Origin: Oscillospiraceae bacterium
GTDB taxonomy: Bacteria; Bacillota; Clostridia; Oscillospirales; Oscillospiraceae
Reading direction: 5' to 3'
Assembly (NCBI GenBank): GCA_902783825.1
Contig: CACZSJ010000090.1
Location: forward strand, 1-17,869
Length of the DNA: 17,869 bases
The notes below the pieces were generated by a model that saw only the letters and a program-made list of their open reading frames with translations, ran no database searches and was not told where the DNA came from. Positions within the stretch are counted from its first letter, which is position 1; the number at the start of each line of letters is the position of its first letter. Both the position numbers and the translations under genes were made by a program. This document shows, in pieces, positions 13,949-17,869 of this stretch.

Positions 13949-15637
13949 ATGCTGAATGCCTTGCACATTGAGAATATTGCGGTCATCGAGCGGGCGGATA
14001 TCCAGTTCACGGGAGGACTGAATGTGCTGACGGGCGAAACCGGAGCGGGTAAATCGATTGTCATCGATGCAATCGGCGCCGTGCTGGGAGAGCGCGTGAG
14101 CAGGGAACTGGTGCGCCATGGTGCGGAAAAGGGCTTGGTTTCAGCGGTTTTTGATCCGGCCGGCACGGAAAGCTGGCTGGAGGAGAACGGAATCGAGGCG
14201 GAGGACGAGCTGATCGTGCAGCGCAACATCGGCGCAGATGGGAAGAGCAATTGCCGGGTTTGCGGTACGCCGGTTACGGCGGCCCAGTTGAAAGAACTGG
14301 CGTCTTACCTCGTGGATATTCACGGGCAGAACGACGGCAGACAACTGATGGACGAGCGGCGCCACCTGGACTATCTGGATCGCTTCGGTATGACGGAAGC
14401 TGCGCAGCAGGCTTTTCAGGCAGAGTATGCGTGTTATCGGCGACTCCAAAGAGAACGCAAAAGCTTGGAAATGGACGAAATAGAAAAAGAGCGGCTCAGC
14501 GAGAGCCTGCGTTATCAGATTGAGGAGCTGGAGCGCGCTCAGCTGCGTATTGGAGAAAAGGATGAACTTCAGGCAAGGCGCGACCTGCTTCGCAACGGAG
14601 AAAAGCTGACTGAGGCACTGGACGAGGCGCTTGCGCTTTTGTACGATGGTGAAGAAAACGCCGCGGCCTCGGTACAAAACGCAGTTTATTACGTGGATAG
14701 AGCGGCAGGGATTGCCCAGGACTTGGAAGAAAGCGCGGCCGCTGTCCGGGATGTGGGATTTGCGTTGGCGGATGTTTCCGAGCGCCTGCGCGATTTCCGC
14801 GATGGCTTAGACTTCTCTGCTGAGGAGTATGACAGACTGGAAGAGAGGCTTGCGTTGCTCTCGCGGCTGGAGCGGAAATACGGCCGAACTGAGGGCGAGC
14901 TTCTTCTCTATCTGGAACAGTGTAGGGAGAAGCTTGACAACATCCAGTATGCGGAGGAACGCGGCGCAAAATTGGATAAGCAGCTGCAGGAGCAGAAGCA
15001 GCGCTGCAGGCAGTGTGCCCAGCTGCTGCATCAGAAGAGAGAGGAAGCGGCGCGAAAACTGGAAACGCGCATGATCTCTGAACTGCGGGCTTTGAATATG
15101 CCATCGGTTCGCTTCGCGGTGGACTTTTCCCCGGTGGAAAAAGAGCCGGGCTTTGACGTCAGCGGAGGAGATATCGTCCGCTTTGTCATGTCGGCCAACG
15201 CAGGGGAAGAGCTGGGACGGATCAGCCGAATTGCCTCGGGAGGCGAGCTGAGCCGCATTATGCTGGCCATGAAGAACGTTTTTGCGGAAAAAGACCCGGT
15301 GCAGACGCTGATCTTTGATGAGATTGACACGGGGGTTTCCGGCGTTGCGGCGCAGCGTGTGGGAGAAAAGCTTTACACAGTTTCGCTGGGAAAACAGGTG
15401 TTGTGCGTAACCCATTTGCCTCAGATTGCGGCAATGGCTGACAGTCATTATCAGATTGACAAAGAAGAACGAAACGGCCGCACCTATACGCGGGTGCAGC
15501 CGCTGGATCATGAGGGAAGATGCCGAGAGCTGGCGAGACTGCACGGCGGAGATTTGCTTACGGAGACAAGTCTTGCCAGCGCGAAGGAGCAGCTTGCGGC
15601 TGCTGACCGACTGAAAGAAGGATTGCGCGATAGGTAG
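13949..15637 (+). CDS. recN: DNA repair protein RecN
   Basis: A protein of 562 aa (about 576 in Bacillus subtilis), an SMC-like ATPase recruited early to double-strand breaks. Seen: N-terminal HIENIAVIERADIQF and Walker A GETGAGKS near residues 30-37; HGQNDGRQLM; a long central coiled-coil of Glu/Leu/Arg-rich helices (about residues 150-390); the ABC signature SGGELSRIMLA near residue 431; and Walker B LIFDEIDTGVSG near residues 455-466, then CVTHLPQIAAMAD. AGGAG (13937-13941) is 7 bases before the ATG. It ends the housekeeping cluster; spoIVB and spo0A, which follow recN in Bacillus subtilis, are absent here. Confidence 0.97.
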   Translation: MLNALHIENIAVIERADIQFTGGLNVLTGETGAGKSIVIDAIGAVLGERVSRELVRHGAEKGLVSAVFDPAGTESWLEENGIEAEDELIVQRNIGADGKSNCRVCGTPVTAAQLKELASYLVDIHGQNDGRQLMDERRHLDYLDRFGMTEAAQQAFQAEYACYRRLQRERKSLEMDEIEKERLSESLRYQIEELERAQLRIGEKDELQARRDLLRNGEKLTEALDEALALLYDGEENAAASVQNAVYYVDRAAGIAQDLEESAAAVRDVGFALADVSERLRDFRDGLDFSAEEYDRLEERLALLSRLERKYGRTEGELLLYLEQCREKLDNIQYAEERGAKLDKQLQEQKQRCRQCAQLLHQKREEAARKLETRMISELRALNMPSVRFAVDFSPVEKEPGFDVSGGDIVRFVMSANAGEELGRISRIASGGELSRIMLAMKNVFAEKDPVQTLIFDEIDTGVSGVAAQRVGEKLYTVSLGKQVLCVTHLPQIAAMADSHYQIDKEERNGRTYTRVQPLDHEGRCRELARLHGGDLLTETSLASAKEQLAAADRLKEGLRDR

Positions 15638-15761
15638 TTGCGGTGACAAACATGGCGTAATCAGCCGATTGACTGCGCTGCGTCCCGTGGCATTTGCTGC
15701 ATACAGGACAGATATGCGCAATGCACGCTTTGTGCAAAGCGGGGCAGTCAAGAATCTGTTC
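15638..15761. other. Gene-free spacer between recN and the T-box promoter
   Basis: No gene is recognised in these 124 bases. They hold a short inverted repeat (GCTTTG and CAAAGC, 15727-15740) without a T-tract, and the left arm of a palindrome that continues into the promoter. No convincing recN terminator is visible, so recN transcripts could run into the T-box leader. Together with the promoter and leader this makes a gene-free stretch of about 415 bases. Confidence 0.6.
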
Positions 15762-15766
15762 TTGAC
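15747..15766. repeat. Perfect inverted repeat over the -35 box, possible operator
   Basis: GTCAAGAA (15747-15754) and TTCTTGAC (15759-15766) are exact inverted copies separated by TCTG. The right arm includes five of the six bases of the TTGACA -35 hexamer. A dimeric regulator bound here would occlude the promoter. No family can be assigned. Confidence 0.6.
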
Positions 15767-15790
15767 AGGAACAGAGGGATTCAGTATAAT
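15762..15790 (+). promoter_or_regulatory. Consensus sigma-A promoter of the T-box/tyrS operon
   Basis: TTGACA (15762-15767) and TATAAT (15785-15790) are both perfect and are separated by exactly 17 bases. Initiation is expected near 15797, just ahead of the T-box stem I. Confidence 0.93.
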
Positions 15791-15796
15791 ACGTGC

Positions 15797-16050
15797 GTCA
15801 ACGCGAAGAAGAACAGAAGTAGCGTGTTGCCTCTGCGCAGAGAGCCCCCGGTTGCTGAAAGGGGGAGAGAGGGATGCGTGAAATACCGTTTGGAGCGGCA
15901 TACCGAACTCTTGAGATAGTAGGCTATGACGGGTGCGCCCGGTACAGCGCTTGAGTGTTTTGCACTCGCTGAGGCCCCTTTCGTGAGAAAGCGGCGAATC
16001 AGAGGTGGTACCGCATTGCATGCCCTCTGTCCGATGGACAGGGGGCTTTA
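15797..16050 (+). promoter_or_regulatory. T-box riboswitch, tyrosine type (UAC specifier)
   Basis: The leader has the standard T-box parts in order: AGTAG (15818-15822) on the 5' side of the specifier loop; CAGAGAG followed by a CCCCC/GGGGG stem (15845-15849 with 15861-15865); GTGAA (15878-15882); candidate specifier TAC (15884-15886); CCGAAC and AGTAGGC; and the antiterminator element AGGTGGTACCGC (16003-16014). The bulge UGGU (16006-16009) would pair with an ACCA tRNA end, fitting tRNA-Tyr, whose discriminator is A. CAGAGG (16000-16005) can pair with CCTCTG (16024-16029), competing with the terminator. Uncharged tRNA-Tyr should thus switch on the genes below, which include tyrS. Confidence 0.93.
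16022..16050 (+). terminator. T-box-controlled terminator hairpin
   Basis: An 11-bp stem (16022-16032 with 16036-16046, one G-T pair) has a GAT loop and is followed by TTTATC. It excludes the antiterminator pairing. The T-tract is short. The 3' arm contains AGGGGG, the only Shine-Dalgarno-like run before ATG 16053. Confidence 0.88.
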
Positions 16051-16052
16051 TC

Positions 16053-16475
16053 ATGGAGGTGGAGAGAATCGGAGCGATAGAGAAGGCAAATGCACTGCAC
16101 GAGCGGGGCTTTAACTGCGCCCAGAGTGTTTTGGCGTCCTGCAGCGACTATACGGGCTTGGACGAGGAAGGCGCTTTGGGTGTCAGCTGCGGTTTCGGCG
16201 GCGGTATGCGCTGCGGCGAAATCTGCGGTGCGGTTTCCGGCGGTGTGATGGCTCTGGGACTGGCGTATCCTTTTCGGCAGGAAGGGGATATTCCTGCGAA
16301 AGAGAGGATCAATGCGCTGGTAGAGGAGTATACAGAAGCATTTCGCATCCGCTTTGGACATCTGCGCTGCCAGGAGCTGGCGGGAGATAAAAGCGTTTGC
16401 CCGCGCTATATTGCGTATGCCGCGGAGCTGGCGGAAACCATGATACAGAACAATCAAGAAGAGGAGAGAGGATAA
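16053..16475 (+). CDS. C_GCAxxG_C_C family Cys-rich protein
   Basis: A protein of 140 aa from the C_GCAxxG_C_C (TIGR01909-like) family, whose conserved cysteines suggest redox or metal chemistry; no biochemical function is established. Seen: FNCAQSVL near residue 20, GFGGGMRCGEICGAVSGGVMALGL in the middle (the name-giving motif), then GHLRCQELAGDKSVCPRYIAYAAEL at the C-terminus. There are seven cysteines in all. ATG 16053 is 6 bases after AGGGGG in the T-box terminator, so translation may also be affected by the hairpin. It lies directly between the tyrosine T-box and tyrS and overlaps tyrS by one base, so it is co-induced on tyrosine starvation. It is cytosolic, with no signal peptide. Confidence 0.88.
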   Translation: MEVERIGAIEKANALHERGFNCAQSVLASCSDYTGLDEEGALGVSCGFGGGMRCGEICGAVSGGVMALGLAYPFRQEGDIPAKERINALVEEYTEAFRIRFGHLRCQELAGDKSVCPRYIAYAAELAETMIQNNQEEERG

Positions 16476-17698
16476 TGCAGATTTACGAAGAACTGGTTGC
16501 CCGCGGCCTGATTGCCCAGGTTACCAACGAAGAAAAGATCCGGGAGCTGGTGAACAACGGAAAGGCGACCTTTTACATCGGCTTTGACTGTACAGCGGAT
16601 TCCCTGACGGCGGGGCATTTTATGGCGCTGACGCTGATGAAACGGCTGCAGATGGCGGGGAATAAGCCCATTGCCCTGATTGGCGGCGGCACCACGATGA
16701 TCGGAGATCCCTCCGGACGCACGGATATGCGCCGGATGCTCAGCTGTGACGATATCAACAACAATGCCTGCTGTTTTAGAGCTCAGATGGAGCGATTTAT
16801 CGATTTCAGCGACGGCAAGGCGCTGATGGTGAACAATGCCGACTGGCTGATGGATTTGAAGTATGTTGACTTCCTGCGGGAGGTGGGCGCTTACTTCTCC
16901 GTCAACAACATGCTGCGGGCGGAGTGCTACAAGCAGCGTATGGAAAAGGGACTGAGCTTTTTTGAGTTTAACTACATGCTCATGCAAAGCTATGATTTCT
17001 ATTATCTGTTCCAGCATTACGACTGCAACATGCAGTTTGGTGGGGACGACCAGTGGAGCAATATGCTGGGCGGTACCGAGTTGATCCGCAAGAAGCTGGG
17101 GCAAGACGCCCATGCCATGACCATAACGCTGCTGACGGATTCCCAGGGGAACAAGATGGGCAAGACTGCCGGCAACGCGCTCTGGCTGGACGCCAACAAG
17201 ACAAGCCCCTATGACTTTTACCAGTACTGGCGGAATGTGGATGACGCCGATGTGCTCAAATGCATTCGGATGCTGACGTTTCTGCCTCTGGAGCAAATTG
17301 AGGAAATGGCCGCCTGGGAAGGCAGCCAGCTGAATAAGGCCAAGGAAATCCTGGCCTACGAATTGACCAGCATGGTGCATGGCCAGGAGGAAGCGAAGAA
17401 GGCGGAAGTGTCTGCCAAGGCGCTCTTTAGTGGCAGCGGAAACATGGAGAATATCCCCAGCACCCAACTGCGGGAGGAAGATCTGCAGGACGGTGCGCTG
17501 GATATCATGACCTTGCTGGTCAAGACCGGACTGTGCGCCTCCAAGTCTGACGCTCGGCGAAACATCCAGCAAGGCGGCGTAATGGCCGGGGAAGAAAAGA
17601 TTACGGACATTGGCCGCAGCTTTGGCGCCGATGAACTCAGAGCGGGCTTGATTCTTCGAAGAGGAAAGAAAAACTACAATAAAGTGATTCTACAATAA
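16475..17698 (+). CDS. tyrS: Tyrosyl-tRNA synthetase
   Basis: A class I synthetase of 407 aa that charges tRNA-Tyr. Seen: FYIGFDCTADSLTAGHFM at residues 33-50, holding the HIGH-type site as TAGH; PIALIGGGTTMIGDPSGR; YMLMQSYDF and GGDDQWSN for tyrosine binding; GNKMGKT as the KMSKS-type loop (TyrRS-1 group, KFGKT in Bacillus); and a C-terminal S4 domain with LCASKSDARRNIQQGGVMAG. Aligned to Geobacillus TyrRS, position 45 is Thr where that enzyme has the transition-state His45, while His48 is kept. The ATG sits in TAATG, overlapping the upstream gene by one base, with GGAG about 8 bases before it. Controlled by the tyrosine T-box. Confidence 0.97.
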   Translation: MQIYEELVARGLIAQVTNEEKIRELVNNGKATFYIGFDCTADSLTAGHFMALTLMKRLQMAGNKPIALIGGGTTMIGDPSGRTDMRRMLSCDDINNNACCFRAQMERFIDFSDGKALMVNNADWLMDLKYVDFLREVGAYFSVNNMLRAECYKQRMEKGLSFFEFNYMLMQSYDFYYLFQHYDCNMQFGGDDQWSNMLGGTELIRKKLGQDAHAMTITLLTDSQGNKMGKTAGNALWLDANKTSPYDFYQYWRNVDDADVLKCIRMLTFLPLEQIEEMAAWEGSQLNKAKEILAYELTSMVHGQEEAKKAEVSAKALFSGSGNMENIPSTQLREEDLQDGALDIMTLLVKTGLCASKSDARRNIQQGGVMAGEEKITDIGRSFGADELRAGLILRRGKKNYNKVILQ

Positions 17699-17703
17699 AG
17701 CGC

Positions 17704-17743
17704 AGCAAGAACCGGAAGGCTATGCCTCCCGGTTCTTGCTTTT
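17704..17743 (+). terminator. Intrinsic terminator after tyrS
   Basis: A stem of about 16 bp (17705-17720 with 17724-17739, one A-C mismatch) has a TAT loop and is followed by TTTT (17740-17743). It starts 7 bases after the tyrS stop. The opposite strand lacks a clear T-tract. Confidence 0.9.
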
Positions 17744-17758
17744 CAGATACGCTTTTAA

Positions 17759-17869
17759 TTATTCCGGCAGCTTGCAGACGTCGATCCACTCCAAAGCTTT
17801 GGAATAGCGGAACAGTTCGTCCAGATCCAATTCAATGGCGCTGCTGGGGCTTCCGACAGCGGGGAACAC
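17759..17869 (-). CDS. 3' end of an unidentified minus-strand gene
   Basis: An open frame on the minus strand runs from the window edge to TAA (complement of 17759-17761), giving the last 36 residues. They include IELDLDELFRYSKALEWID and end in VCKLPE. The composition and the position behind a terminator look like a real C-terminus, but the fragment is too short to name a family. It converges on tyrS. Confidence 0.5.
   Translation of the reverse strand: MFPAVGSPSSAIELDLDELFRYSKALEWIDVCKLPE

Noticed and set aside
15727..15740. Short inverted repeat considered as a recN terminator
   Set aside because: The stem is only about 5-6 bp, the loop is too tight, and no T-tract follows (GGGGCAG does).
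15883..15885. ATA (Ile) as the T-box specifier codon
   Set aside because: The spacing after GTGAA in common T-boxes leaves one base before the codon, which gives TAC. The downstream tyrS and the UGGU bulge also fit tyrosine.
14807..16054. Minus-strand open frame of 415 codons under recN and the T-box leader
   Set aside because: It covers the RecN ATPase motifs and the entire riboswitch on the opposite strand, with no recognisable domain. It is best explained by codon bias.
16454..17572. Minus-strand open frame of 372 codons under tyrS
   Set aside because: It is opposite a fully motif-supported tyrosyl-tRNA synthetase, and the translation shows no family features.
1..17869. Mobile elements, CRISPR arrays, prophage genes, tRNA or rRNA genes, defence or biosynthetic clusters
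   Set aside because: I looked for repeats, integrase or transposase motifs, cloverleaf-type sequence and toxin-antitoxin pairs and saw none. The window is mostly conserved core genome.

Overview
The window looks like chromosomal DNA of an endospore-forming Clostridia member (Bacillota), probably from the Oscillospiraceae/Ruminococcaceae side. The grounds are a complete eight-gene spoIIIA operon, a Gram-positive nusB-xseA-xseB-ispA-dxs-tlyA-nadK-argR-recN cluster, a tyrosine T-box riboswitch, strong AGGAGG-type ribosome binding sites and moderately GC-rich codon use. I see no insertion sequence, prophage gene, CRISPR array, rRNA or tRNA.

Left end (1-2236). The 3' part of a P1B-type metal ATPase gene lacks the phosphorylated Asp (GKTGT instead of DKTGT). 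A small HAD-IB phosphatase follows. A perfect 21-bp bidirectional terminator separates it from a converging gene for a two-helix membrane protein of unknown function. That gene's sigma-A-like promoter lies back to back with a sigma-E-like promoter facing spoIIIA.

Sporulation block (2237-6697). spoIIIAA to spoIIIAH are tightly packed, mostly with stop/start overlaps, and end in an intrinsic terminator. Together they encode the mother-cell side of the SpoIIIA-SpoIIQ channel. SpoIIIAG is unusually short and appears to be a bare ring-building domain.

Housekeeping block (6729-15637). One promoter precedes asp23, nusB, xseA, xseB, ispA, dxs, tlyA, nadK, argR and recN. All point the same way with gaps of at most about 27 bases. 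The block covers envelope stress, rRNA antitermination, exonuclease VII, isoprenoid precursors (IspA, Dxs), rRNA methylation, NADP synthesis, arginine control and DNA repair.

Right end (15638-17869). A gene-free stretch of about 415 bases holds a consensus sigma-A promoter, a palindrome over its -35 box, and a T-box leader with a UAC (Tyr) specifier and a terminator. It controls a cysteine-rich C_GCAxxG_C_C family gene that overlaps tyrS by one base. A terminator follows, then the 3' end of an unidentified minus-strand gene.

No wholly new multi-gene system is evident. The best leads are the ATPase without its catalytic Asp, the minimal SpoIIIAG, the tyrosine T-box reading a Cys-rich protein gene ahead of a TyrRS with an altered HIGH motif, and the palindrome over the T-box promoter.
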